In this document: piece by piece, positions 46,972-58,640 of the stretch
Numbering within the stretch: position 1 is the first letter of the stretch
Layout of the letters: each line of letters starts with the position of its first letter
Source: Setophaga petechia
Taxonomy: Eukaryota; Chordata; Aves; Passeriformes; Parulidae
Assembly: GCA_024362935.1 (NCBI GenBank)
Contig: JANCRA010000003.1
Coordinates: forward strand, 38,749,291-38,813,290
Length of the DNA stretch: 64,000 bases
Direction: 5' to 3'
Notes under the pieces: generated by a model
The model's input: the letters and a program-made list of their open reading frames with translations, nothing else
The model's database searches: none
What the model was told of the DNA's origin: nothing
Position numbers and translations under genes: made by a program

Positions 46972-48846
46972 CTGCAAAGGGAAACAGAAAAATTTTAAAA
47001 AAGGATAACAATCGTTGTTTGTAAGATTTGCTTTATCAGCATTTGTGTGATGACAAGATTATAGTGATTCAGCAGAATTATTTCGTTGAAGCATTAACAG
47101 AAAGTCACTTATCTTCAAAATCCAATCATAAAAGAGGGAAAACATTTTCCCCCCTTGGGACAAAAGGCATATCCATCAAGAAAAATCTCATGCAAAGACA
47201 CTCAGGAGAGTTTCAGGAGACTAAAACTGGTAACTAAAATCAGGAGTGGCATCAGAAGCAGGGATAATAGATACAAAGCAGATTAGGCCATAAAATTATC
47301 CTGAAATACATGACATTTACACAATATTAAAGTCATCATTCTCACAATACAAAAAAACTACATTACCCTTCCACCACCATCACCACTGTCAGCAAAACTG
47401 ATCAAGTACCAAAACTGCCTAATTTTCAAATCTGGTTTATGGCATATAACATACACATCTTTAGAAATATTTTTGGAAGGGAAAATAATTTATAGATAAT
47501 TATATCAAGTGAAACATTCTTAAGTCATCACAAATTTAGAGGAGTGAACCAAGTATTCACTTACCACATAACTGGCCTGCAACATTTGCCATGATTAGTA
47601 ATCTATGTATAAGAAGAGAGACAGCATTCCAACAGAACATAATGGAACTCTCAATTCTATGCTGCACTGACAGAATTTCACACCAGACAAACCTGTACCT
47701 TCATCATCAAATATACACTGGTTTCTGTTTACATATTATATTCCTAATCCTTGGCAAAAATGTCACTGTCCAGTGTAGTAGAGCAGCAATACAGTTAAAT
47801 GATCCACATCTGGTAATATTTTACACTGCATCACTTAAGTTTATAATAGTAGAAAACCCCACAATTTCCATCAGAGGAAACAAAAATCTACCAGGACAAG
47901 CTCTGTAATTCAATTTCACGCAAAGACATATGCCTTTTCCACCTCTGCATTTAAAGGAAATACTCATTAAAAAGCAACAACAGCAGGAGAGGTGTGAAAA
48001 ATATCAAGTGAGTATTCCTAACCAAGATCCTTTTTTGGTTCATTCCTTATGAACTGCTGCTGTTTAAAGAAAGTATCAGCATTAGAAAATGTCTTTGACA
48101 TTCATTTGTGAATAAGATACCATTAGGAAAAATAACAGGTAGAAAAATGACCTGGGTACTGTTGCATTAAAAATTAGTCACCCCAACCCCAGTAGAAGGC
48201 CAAGCAGCTCCGTATAATCATCTAGGAAACCTAAATATACATGTCAAATTCAATATTAGACCCCACAAACAGATAAACAAGCATGGGCTAGTCACTAGTA
48301 CAGAACAGCTGGCCTCAGTTTCTCAATCAGTAGAGCAATAAAAATGTAAATTAAAATATTCTTCTGCATTATTCTGAATGCAGAGCTCACATGGCTTAGG
48401 AAAGCTACCATTTGAACCTATAAGCTTTCAAACCATGACAGCAACTGTGAAGCTTCAGATCAACATTTTAAGTGTCTTAGACCTAAAATTATTTTACCCA
48501 AGTCACAAACTTAGTACCAGTCTAGAAGGTGCATGTCTCCATCACCAAATGGAACATCACCAGTGCTTATGCAGTCTGGTTATTGTGGAAAATAAGACTT
48601 CAGAGTGATGTGTGAGTTGGCAAAGTAACACCTCTGTCTTCCTGTATCCTGACAAGTTGTCCAATTCAAACTAACAGGAACTACAGCTTGAGTCCAACAT
48701 ATTGAAAAAAAAATCTATTTGAATGCATAGTGGTCTACCTAGACAAAATTTACACCTCCTGGGGAAGTTTATGTAAACAGAAAAAATTAAACTATAGTAT
48801 AACCACATTAGTATTACCACATGCGAAAGTAAATCAGACTACTTAC
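46972..48846 (-). other. PDHX: PDHX intron 7
   Basis: A 1.9-kb AT-rich intron. No repeat or RNA gene was recognised. The plus-strand frame at 47591-47908 (105 codons) is featureless. Confidence 0.9.
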
Positions 48847-48994
48847 CTTTGGCCAATTCTTTTCTTAATTTCAAAACAGCATCAATGGCACAGTCAGCAG
48901 CAGCATATGCATGAGGTATGGTGGTTTTAGATTCTGTTAATCTCTTAGCAATAACTCTTCGGATGTTGCTAGCTGGGATTTCTGTGAATGTGCC
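48847..48994 (-). CDS. PDHX: PDHX exon 7: start of the E2-like core domain
   Basis: Encodes 49 residues beginning [19 protein letters not shown] and ending KLRKELAK, plus one base of an Asp codon. The [14 protein letters not shown] pattern is the N-terminal arm and first helix of the acyltransferase-like fold of 2-oxo acid dehydrogenase cores, the part that packs against the E2 core. PHAYAAADC follows, with Cys before the [12 protein letters not shown] helix. The acceptor is gatttctttcag at 48995-48996 and the donor is gtaagt after 48847, both strong. Phase is 0 in and 1 out. No long open frame in this frame draws attention to the exon; it was identified by direct translation. Confidence 0.94.
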
Positions 48995-50394
48995 CTGAAA
49001 GAAATCATATGCTGCATATTAAATATCAGGACAGCAAACAGTTCCCCTTTGCTGAAAGTACTCCAGCATTTATGCATTACCATCAGTGACTCCTGCCCAT
49101 TTCAACTATCCCCTAGGTATCCAAAAGTGATACATTCCAACTACTGAAACTAACATGACAAAGACCATTGAGTGTTCTAGTCTATTCCTATTCACTAAGA
49201 TCAACACAACAGGTTTTACATAACAATTACGTTTTACTGTATAGAATTAACCTTGCTTTAAAAAAATAATCCAAATATTGAGGCATTTATTTTCAGCCAG
49301 AGTATATAAGCACTGTTCCATCTTCCAGGTTTGGCATATTGCTCAGATGCTTTGCTCCATTTAAATTATAAAAGAACACGTCCTCAGGAAACTACTGCTT
49401 TTAAATTCCCTTAAGACAGGCTTTACAGCATCTTTTCTGTTATTCTTCTCTCTCCTTCCAGATATATCCAATAATGTTTCCATTCCCAAGTTCTTTCTAG
49501 AAGCAGGTCAACTTGCCAGAAATCTCTTAAAATATTAGTGACTACAGAAAGCAAGAAGATAAATGATTTTGTAAAACATTATTCTGTATACTTAATCTTT
49601 AGCACATATCCCTTGAACATATAAGGATTCATAGAATTCCTAGTACATATTCAATATTACTGAACACACAATAAATTACAATACGTATGTTCTGGTGCAA
49701 TCATAGAAATGTTTTATTCTGTAATGGACATAAGTCTGAGCTTTTGAGTCGTTTGGCTCTTTGTACGGTGCAAAAAAAAGGGCAGCATTTTCTGAATATT
49801 ACGAATTGTAGCTACATTGTAAACTTCAGACTAAAAAGATACATCAAATTTAGTTCTAGAGACAGAAAATGTTCTTCATAAAAGCCTTTCAATTTCTACT
49901 GATGTCTATTTCATCAACGGCATTTATTCTTTAAAAACTATTTTCTGGTATTTCTAACATCTCAATTTAACTTAACTTACTTAAGTCCTAGAGTTTGCAC
50001 AATTACTCTCCAAGGCAACCACCAAGAAGACTTTTCCTTCCTCACCTCTTGACAACTCATTAATGGACACTTATATCTTGCAGGAAAGCAAACAAATCAA
50101 GTACAATAAAAATAAATCATCATTCTAGTTTCTCCAAGGCTGCAATATAATTTTCCCATCACTTCAATTTGCAAGCTTCACAAAATAGTATGCAGACCAT
50201 CATTTCAAGGATTTCACAGTTTTAATTACATTTCCTTAGAATCACTGAAACATACTAAAAATTGCACATCCCTGAGCTTGGCATCTGGGTGGCCTTAGTT
50301 TCCTTCCTGTCTCTAGCTCTAGAAATCTCAGAGCTACTGAAGCAGCTTTTGCACTATTCAGCTGTAGCAATGCTGAAATCTTAGCAGAAGTTAC
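48995..50394 (-). other. PDHX: PDHX intron 6
   Basis: A 1.4-kb AT-rich intron with no recognised element. Confidence 0.9.
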
Positions 50395-50566
50395 CAGTGC
50401 AGCAGGTTGTCCTGGTGTGGAAACTGGTGGAATTGCTGGCCTTGGATAAGAAGTCACGGCTGTTGCTTGTGAAGGAGAAGGCACTGCAGCAGGAGCTGGA
50501 GAAACCACAGGTTTCAATTCACTGGGTTTACCCTTCTGCTTCTCTTGCAGAAGTTTGAGAGCATCC
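50395..50566 (-). CDS. PDHX: PDHX exon 6: end of the PSBD and second Ala/Pro linker
   Basis: Finishes the split Glu codon and encodes 57 residues from [13 protein letters not shown] to STPGQPAAL. The opening helix closes the peripheral subunit-binding domain. The remainder is a proline-, alanine- and serine-rich linker to the core domain, with the [16 protein letters not shown] segment that precedes the inner core in vertebrate PDHX. The acceptor is aatcaccag at 50567-50568. The donor gtaact follows position 50395. Phase is 2 in and 0 out. The frame stays open past the donor into the intron, so a naive translation adds a spurious tail (VTSAKIS and onward) that should be discarded. Confidence 0.93.
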
Positions 50567-53500
50567 CTGGTGATTAAACACAGTGAAATACTGACAACAA
50601 AGAAACTATTTAACAATTACTTAAATATTCCTATTCCATCACTTATTCTATTTAATTAGCCACTACTGTACATTTAAATTTCTGCTGCCAAACCAAACAT
50701 TAAGAAGGTGATTATTATTAAATTATATTAATTTTGTGTTGCCTTTGTGGTATCTTTTTAGTACATTCTCATTAATTTCTATGAATAAAAGGGCCTGAAT
50801 ATGCAGTAACAGAAAACATTTGTGTTAGAGAAGCATAACAATCATCATCACTAACTGTAAGCATGCAAAGTGATTTCTGAATTGCACTAACAAATCTTCT
50901 AAATGAAAGAATACATTTATTCAGGCTACAAAGTCTAAAGTAAAAGCTGTTTCATTTGTTGTATTTGTAATAATCTGAATTTAATGTAATTACTTAGTGC
51001 TAAGAGAAAATTGAGTAATACATTTATCACTCATTTCTCTGCACCTTTCTGACATAAATTTGCAGAGTGAGGCACAGATGTTAAACAGGCCCATACTTCC
51101 TAACACCACACTGGAGAAATAAAGCCGAAGTGTTCTGCAAGGATTTTTTACTGATACAGTTACCAAGACAAAATTTTCCTGTTGTGGGCACAGTATGACA
51201 GAGAGGAGAGATTCCTATCTCCAAGCCATGACACTGTGTCTTGCTCCAGGTGCACTGCATTCATGAAGCAACAAACTAAAGACCAGCACTATGAGGCTGA
51301 ACAGCAATAACTGCATTTCCATCACCCCTGCCAATTTTAGGTCTCCTCTCTTTATTCTCCAGATCTGCTAACAGAAGCCTGTATAATATACCCTAGACAA
51401 ATCTCTGTCATTTCACCAAGACAAAGCATGTACACAAAAGTTCAATTTCACAAATTGGCAGAGAAAATTAAAATAAATTAAAAATCAGATTCCTTACAAC
51501 ACTTCCAAGGTTTTGAAACACAAGCCATAAATACTAAACAAAGCTATCTAATTTCAGTACTGCTTGAAAGACTATTCTTGAGTGACTGCCAAGAGTTTAT
51601 TAAATCTTTATAGAAAGAACAAAATCTCAGAACATTATGCATTCTTCATTCCTCCTAAAAAATAGCACTCCAGAAACAATAATTAAAAATTGAAAACCTC
51701 TGCAGAATGCCTCTTACCATTGCTGACTTGCTTCAATTTATTCTTACCTTCAACATATACTTCAACAAACAATATTGAAAAAAAAAAGCAAATGACCTCA
51801 AGATAAATTTTTTACTAATTAAAAGTTGTTACTTGTTTTCACAAATTAATATGCTGGCCAAGATTCGTTTTAAAATTAAGTGTTTATTATTTGACACAAC
51901 TACTGTATCAGGGAAAAATATCAGATTTGATAGAATGAAAATCATTCCCTAGCATGACAATTTGAGCCATAAAAAGTAACTGCATGACATAATGCAAGCT
52001 TTTTGGTTAACATTTAGAAGCTACCAAAAATTTGTTAAGGGCTTGCACTTGGCAGTCATAGGAGAGACCATCTGGTTTTGGTGGTTTTTAGTGTGTTAAT
52101 TGGAAAACATATTGCCAAAATTAAGCTTATTTTTAGATTAAAAGATTTGTTCAATACTTTCTGAAACTAACTTGTACAAAAGGCACATATATAAAAATCA
52201 AAGTTCACATGTATTTGTTATGCATACATATGAATAGAGATCCCTCCATCAATTCCAAATTACTTAACTGGTTAAGAAAAACAGGTACAGGAGTGTTTTG
52301 ACTGTCATGGTTGCAACACTGCAAGCCTGAATATAAGCAGAGTTAGAAGAGTCATCTAAGCATATAAAATTAAACAGCTTTAAGTTAAAGTCAGGTAAAT
52401 AGATATTTTATTACAACTGAAAAAGGAAGGGTTGATCACGTCTTTCCAACAACTCTATAAACTTCTATCAACATGGATCAGTAACAGAGGAAGAGAAGAG
52501 AGGCAACAAACATGAAAGAGCAGCCTACTTTGCAGAAAAAATATGAACATTTATTAAACATTTCTTAAACAAAAATATGCCTTCCCAAACTGTTATTATT
52601 AGAAATATGCAGATTCTGGCAACTTTGTTATACTTCAGTTGTTTATACTTTGTTATACCACTACTACAGAAGCATGTAGTCTTTTTACTTCATGTTACCC
52701 AAAACCCAAAGAATGGTGAAAGCAAACTCAGCATTTTGTGTTCAAAATACTTTTCTTGATACAAGTTAGGTTACCCAGACACCTAAGAATCACAGGGGAT
52801 CCAACAGTGCAACCAGAGATGCCTGGATTGACACAAGCTTCCTGTGGTGGCAGTTACTGTTACTAAATTGCACCCAATCCCTTTCATATATTTCAGATTC
52901 CCTTTCCACATGTTTACACCCGTTTATTCATTCATAGACTCCCTGCAAGAAGGCAAATGGTTAGACGAGATTCAGAGCACATCAGAAACTTCCAGGTATC
53001 ACATTTATTGCACTATCATTGTAGAAGGAACTCATTCCTCTATATAGCAGCAAACAAACTGCACACAGCAGAGATCCCAGGGTCAGTTCATGCTCCATAC
53101 ACGCACATGAATTTCATCTCCAGAAAAACAGCGCTCCATGGGTGTGCTACACATTCTCTGCAAGCTGAAAATGCCTGAGCAGCTCAGAGATCCCAAGACA
53201 CACTGACTTAATAGCTGGGAGCAACAGGGCTTCAGAAAAACATGGTTCTCAATAGCCAGTCTTTTCATGGCTGCATTTATAAATCCCTAGACCACTATGA
53301 AATAAAATGGGCAAGGGCAGTGTTAGATGAAACAATCCATTTTAATATAGCCCTCCCAAACAGTGTCTGAGCTGATGAGTAGAAACATGGTACAATCTTT
53401 GACAGAATATTTGAGTTACTTGGTACTGGCACACTAATTTTCTAGGACATTTTTGAAGAAAATTATATTAAGTGATATAAGAGGATATTATTAGAAATAA

Positions 53501-55236
53501 CAAACAAAAAAAACTCTGCCACTCCTTAAAAAAAAACCACACACAAAACCAACAACAAAACAGGCAGGAAAAAAACAACAGTAATTCAACCTTGAACAGA
53601 CATATAAGCAAAAATATAAATAAATAAAAGTATCCCGATAAATAAAATAAAGTATTGGTCTACTGAGGGAGAAAGTCATGACAGCGAACACCAGTAGAGT
53701 GGAAGTTCCAACTGCTGTTGCAAGTTTTACAGTGAACTGAATTTAAAGATAGAAAGTTGAGGGAAAGAATCTTGCTTGCTTATGTAACTTGCTATCTTTC
53801 TTTCTTGTAGTCTGGTGAGTGCAGCAAAGGAAATATTTCCCTGAATATCTGCAGCAGCTCTCTATAAAAATCTGCAAATTTCATTTCAAACTGAATATAA
53901 TAACAGTCTGTAGGCATCTGAAAGATTAACCCCATTTCAAAAGAATGGTTAAAAAACCCCAGACATTGTTCATCTTAAGCTGACATTTCATAGTCAAATC
54001 TTTTTCATGAAAAAAACAGTTTTAAAAATAAATTATTTTGCTAGACAATTCTCATAACTACAGAAAAATCTTTGCTAGATCTCCATGACAACTAGGAAGT
54101 GTTAATTTGTTAGCTCAAAGTCCTAGAGAGTTTCCACCTGCCATAGCCTCATTACACACCATAAATTATCATTACACTTACATAATTAAGAAAGAACTCT
54201 CTCTGATGATTTGCTGTTACATAGCATATTTTACCTATTCAATTCCTTATTACATCTCAACTCAGCCAAAGGTCATAAGGAAAAAAAAAGCTTTGAAAAA
54301 CTGTCTGCCACTCTTCTGGCTCCAGCTCCAAGTTACACTGACCTGGCCCTGGTTGTCTCTGAATGGAACTAAAATAACAGTAGCCAGCAAAGTCTGTGTA
54401 AGTGAATGATGGTACTTGTCAAAAGAAATCATTTTACTGAGAACAAAATTATTTATTTCTGCCAAAATCCTCACTTCAAATAACATACATACTCATGTGA
54501 AGAGAATGCCTCATTTCAAGGCTAAATGCACCAAATCTACCAAATTTTTTATACTCAACTTTCTCACTCAATGCTTGAGTGCCAATCATTATATTGCAAT
54601 ACTCTAAAGGGTATAAAAAACTACTAGTTCATAACAAACCACAGCTTGGTAAAGAAAACATTCTTTAAATTATAGAGAGGAAAGAAAAATGGGAGAAGAA
54701 CACAATTCTGGAACTTCTTATCATTACACTTCATTGCTTGCCCCAGTCTAAAAAAATAGGAAAAAAAGTAAAATTCTGACAGATTTCAGAACAGAGCTAC
54801 AGGAAAAAAAGCAAAAGATCTGAACTCCCTGAAGAAAAGGAGTTGAAGAAAATACCAGAAAACTAGTTTTTATTTGGGCTCTGTACACATCTTGGGAAGT
54901 AAAATTCTTGAGATCCACAGTGGTAGCTTATAGTGGTACTTAGGAGGCAACAGGCACAATTAGGCTGAGCTGCAGGAAATGTGACCACAGCAGTACCACA
55001 CAGCTAAGATGGGACTTAAAAAATACAAATACATTTCTGTTTTTTGCTAATTAAGGCCTTCTTCAAATACTGCCTAACCCATTCTCCCTATCTTTTCAAC
55101 AGATCTTTCAAATTTAACTATACCCGTCCACAGCAAAAAATGGAAAAAAGACATGGCTTTTTTAATAAGCAAACTTTAATCTAATGGAGGTTAGTCTAAT
55201 ATCAAAAGTTGTAGGTTTAGCAAATTCTCTACATAC
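50567..55236 (-). other. PDHX: PDHX intron 5
   Basis: A 4.7-kb intron, AT-rich. An A-rich, C-interrupted simple stretch lies at about 53498-53580 and AAATA units near 53610-53650. No transposon body or RNA gene was recognised. Confidence 0.9.
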
Positions 55237-55335
55237 TCTTTAGTGAAGATTCCTCGAGGCCCAGTAGGTGTAACATTGCTTGGATCTAGTCCATGTGTCT
55301 CCAGAATGTTGCGAGCTGCAGGACTTAAGCGAACC
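55237..55335 (-). CDS. PDHX: PDHX exon 5: E3-binding (peripheral subunit-binding) domain
   Basis: Completes the Gln codon and encodes 32 residues starting [17 protein letters not shown] and ending [10 protein letters not shown], plus two bases of a Glu codon. This is the peripheral subunit-binding domain signature: a short helix with SPAAR, the buried LD, the loop GPRG, and the second helix entered through the next exon (DALKLL). In component X this domain binds the dihydrolipoamide dehydrogenase dimer. The same fold in DLAT binds E1. The acceptor is ttcttcag at 55336-55337 and the donor is gtatgt following 55237. The exon was too short and split to appear as a normal open frame; it was found by reading the minus strand between flanking exons. 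Confidence 0.94.
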
Positions 55336-56598
55336 CTGAAGAAATGAGGGGGAAAATTTAAATTATTTAAATTGCAAGATTAACTTATTTCATTAATGCA
55401 CATCACGAGAAACTACATTTCTCTCTGATCACCTACAAAGCACAGCACATTGGTACAGAGTACCTAGTGCATCTTAATATGATTTGCTTTCTGAAATGAG
55501 GAGAAAAGCCAACACCTAGAGAAAATATTTTAGAATTCTTAGATACAAAGCAACAACACACTCATAAAAGAATAAAAACTTGGTTTCAAGTCTTTCCACA
55601 AAAATCCCCTATTCATTATTTCCCAAAAGAGATTATATTTGCACCTCATTGAATTTTAAGAATGGTCCATTAAGCCCTTGCCAAAAAAACCCCATGTCAT
55701 AAGTGATCATTTGGTTCCAAACATGCTGATACATCTCTAACAGTTGCAGTGAAACAGCACTTCTGTTCTTTGGTACTAAAATGAAAGACATAATCCTTTC
55801 AAGGATCCTTTTGTGGATCATCCTCCTGCTGCAGGTAATGCCTGGGCAATGACCTCAGCTGCCGTCCACTTGCATGAGGAAAGCCTAAATGCTGGCAGCA
55901 TTCACAACACTGCAAACCAGCAGACAGAAAAGATAATGAGGTTTGGGGGGGGAAAAAATAAGCACAAATAACGAGTGATACCTCCAAACAGGATATATCC
56001 TGGGACACAAAGTGATTATGGATTATTGCTACCTGACTAACACTCTGGGGCTGACTCCTCCTCCAAGGTGTTTGCAATGCTTAGAATACCAACAGATCCA
56101 AACCAAACTAACAAAGAGCACATAAACTGACTGGTTTAAGTTTTTTGCACTCCACTGTTATGAACATATTAGAATAATTTTTTTCTAATATCAAAAATGC
56201 AAGAGCTTGAAAGGACTTTGGAGTGTGCGGTTTCTTTTTCTCCTCAAATAAACAGAAAACAAGTCACAGGTACAACTGGCATCTGATGCATAAGCACTAT
56301 TGCCCATCCTGTATTAGCACAACTTCTTTCCAACTGTAAGCTTAGTATCCTTCATAATTTAATTGCAGGACAGAATATAAGTACATTTAATTCTAATAAC
56401 ATTATGCTGTTTGAATTGACTTACTGGGCTTATGAGCAAAGACATAGTCTAGGCCTGCAAGGTTTATCACCTCACTCATACTGAAATGCTCTCACAAAAC
56501 AGCCTACTACAAGGTAAAAAGGGACAAAAAAGGATTTCTTAGTTCAGTTCTACTGATCTAATGAAGAGTTCCACTTCATAACAAACATAGAAACTTAC
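55336..56598 (-). other. PDHX: PDHX intron 4
   Basis: A 1.3-kb intron with no recognised element. The minus frame at 55799-56077 has no motif and no flanking splice sites that would join it in phase. Confidence 0.88.
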
Positions 56599-56804
56599 TG
56601 CAATTTCCCAGGTTGATGCTGCAGTTTAGGAGGAGCTGAAACTGAAGGAGCTGCAGGAGCTGAGGCGGGTGCAGGTGCTGGTGGAGCCACAGAAGGTGGA
56701 CTTCCAGCATCAGCTGGTATTTCAACTTGCTTCCAGTCCTGGCCTTCCTCTACCAGCAGACCGATTAGTGAGCCCAAGCGAACATTTTTGCTTCCTTCTT
56801 CCAC
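56599..56804 (-). CDS. PDHX: PDHX exon 4: lipoyl domain end and first Ala/Pro linker
   Basis: Encodes 68 residues plus two bases of a Gln codon. The first part ([20 protein letters not shown]) completes the lipoyl beta-barrel. The WKQVEIP segment follows, then a flexible linker rich in Ala, Pro and Ser (for example [13 protein letters not shown]). Such swinging-arm linkers let the lipoyl domain travel between the active sites of the complex. The acceptor is aatttag at 56805-56806 and the donor is gtaagt following 56599. Phase is 0 in and 2 out. An ATG-initiated reading of this stretch begins at an in-frame Met inside the intron; that Met is not a real start because the splice acceptor intervenes. 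Confidence 0.93.
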
Positions 56805-57244
56805 CTAAATTAAGAACATTAAGTTATATATTACACTGTCTGCTCTGATATGACTAAAACCAGTAGACATCAAAGTTGCAGGCATATTAATGACAATTCA
56901 TCAGTAAGATATATCCCATTTTATTGCTACTATTAATAAGATATTTCAAGACTGAAATTAATTATAATTGCTCTTATAAGGAGAGGAACATTAAATTATG
57001 CCACAAATCCCATACACCTAAAGTTAGCACTCAGAAATCAAAGTAACTTTTTATACACACAGCCTTTGCAGCTCAGAACTATAATACAAAAAGAAAAATT
57101 ATTACAATTCTGCCTAACTTTACATCTCCTGGATTTTTGAGTCACTACTACATTTTCTTTACTCACAATAAGAAAACTTCTGCATAAACCTCAACAAACC
57201 CTAGAATCTCAGGTGTAGAAAGAGCTGAAATAAATAGAAGGACT

Positions 57245-57783
57245 GGGATGAGACAAACGCAGGAGTGTGGCCAGCAGGGCAAGGGAGATGATTTTTCCCC
57301 TCTACTCCACTTTTGTGAGACCCCACCTGGAGTGCTTTTTCCAGGTCTGGATTTCTCAACAAGACACGGACCTGTTCAGAGTGGTCCAGAGGAGGGGCAC
57401 AAAGATGACCAGAGGGCTGAAGCATCTCTCCTACAAAGACAGGCTGAGGGAGATGGGGTTGCTGAGCCTGGAGAACAGAAGGCTTTGGAGAGACATTCTA
57501 GCAACCTTCCAGTGCTCAACAGGGTCTTATAAAAGGGAGGGAGAGAGCATTTTTATACAGGCAGGACAAGGGGCAATGGTTTCACAATCAGAGAGGGCAG
57601 GTTTACTCAAAGATGGAAAAGCACTGGAACAGGTTGCCTATAAGAGTGGTGGATGCCCTATTCCTGGAAGCATTCAGGACCAGGTTGGATAGGGTCCTGC
57701 ACAACCTGATCTAGTCAATGGCATCCCTGGCAGAAGATGATTTTTAAGGACCTTTACAAGCCAAAACATTCAATGATTCTATG
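57245..57783 (+). mobile_element. CR1 LINE 3' fragment in PDHX intron 3
   Basis: Contains the end of the CR1 ORF2 region (CCCACCTGGAGTGC..., GTCCAGAGGAGGGGCACAAAG, AGGCTGAGGGAGATGGGGTTGC, CTGGAGAACAGAAGG) followed by the 3' UTR (AACAGGTTGCCTATAAGAGTGG, CATTCAGGACCAGGTTGGATAG). It ends in CAATGATTCTATG at 57783, the canonical CR1 terminus with few terminal repeats. Orientation is opposite to PDHX. It is 5'-truncated and has no complete open frame, so it cannot move on its own. Confidence 0.92.
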
Positions 57784-58079
57784 TAGCCAAGAAGAGTCAA
57801 AAGAATCCTAGCTTTGCTACCAAACCAACAAAGCACAGGTGACCATGAGAGGGAGAAAAAACTGGAGATAAAGCGAACAGAGAAGTAAAATTCCCTTGGG
57901 GCTTTTGCCACTGCAGCATAGTGCTTTAGTCACTAACAAATAGATACTGAAGTAAATGTTTATTTCCTCTACTGGGAAGAAAAAGAGACTGAACTTATGC
58001 TGGCTCATTCTGCAGTGGAATTTTTATACAAAATAGTTTCCATACCAATTCTCATTTAGGTCATGAATGAGAAAATGGT

Positions 58080-58640
58080 AACAGATACTCATGTTAGGGA
58101 AACTTTCCTGTCTGACCATCCAGAAGCAACTCTGGCAGTCACAGTCTCACCACGTGAAGGTGGGGCCAGAGCCCCTTTACAGTGGGAGGCTCCAGTAACC
58201 CCACGGGTGCCTCACGTGGCTCCCTGCACACGCTGCCCCCACATTCAGACAGGGTTTCCTCACCAGATTGACCCTGGGTTTCCCACAGCACAATCTCAGA
58301 CACCTGGATCCCTAAAGCAATTTTGATTGTGGCCCGGTAGCACAAAACCAGCTCAAGCTGGTGCCTCTAGGGAAGGACCACAAACTAAGGAATTCCTGTT
58401 CTTTCATACCCTCAGTCTGTGCTGCCAATAATCTGGGGTCTTCCTACTGAGTCCTTGGCTACTGCTGTGTCCCAGTGTCCAGTCACTCAGCCAGTGCCAC
58501 AGTCCCTGTGCCCTCTGCTGTGCAAAGGGTCAGCATCAGGTCAAGGCCCCTTTTCTGGTGCTCCCACCACATCCCCCACCCAGGGAAAAACCTGCAGCTG
58601 CACACCCACTACCTGCTCTAAGTCTATTCCTCAACAATTA
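58080..58640. repeat. GC-rich block in PDHX intron 3, probably an old retroelement fragment
   Basis: This roughly 560-bp segment is clearly richer in G+C and in CpG (for example ACCACGTG, CCCACGGG, TCACGTGG) than the AT-rich intron around it, with sharp composition edges. It includes TTGTGGCCCGGTAGCACAAA and repeated CCCACC tracts. Composition and phrasing resemble avian LTR sequence, but I cannot name a family and see no TG...CA termini. Short frames on both strands show no recognisable domain. Confidence 0.4.

Noticed and set aside
57267..57692. 141-codon plus-strand frame
   Set aside because: It is the remnant of the CR1 polyprotein end running into the CR1 3' UTR, not a host gene.
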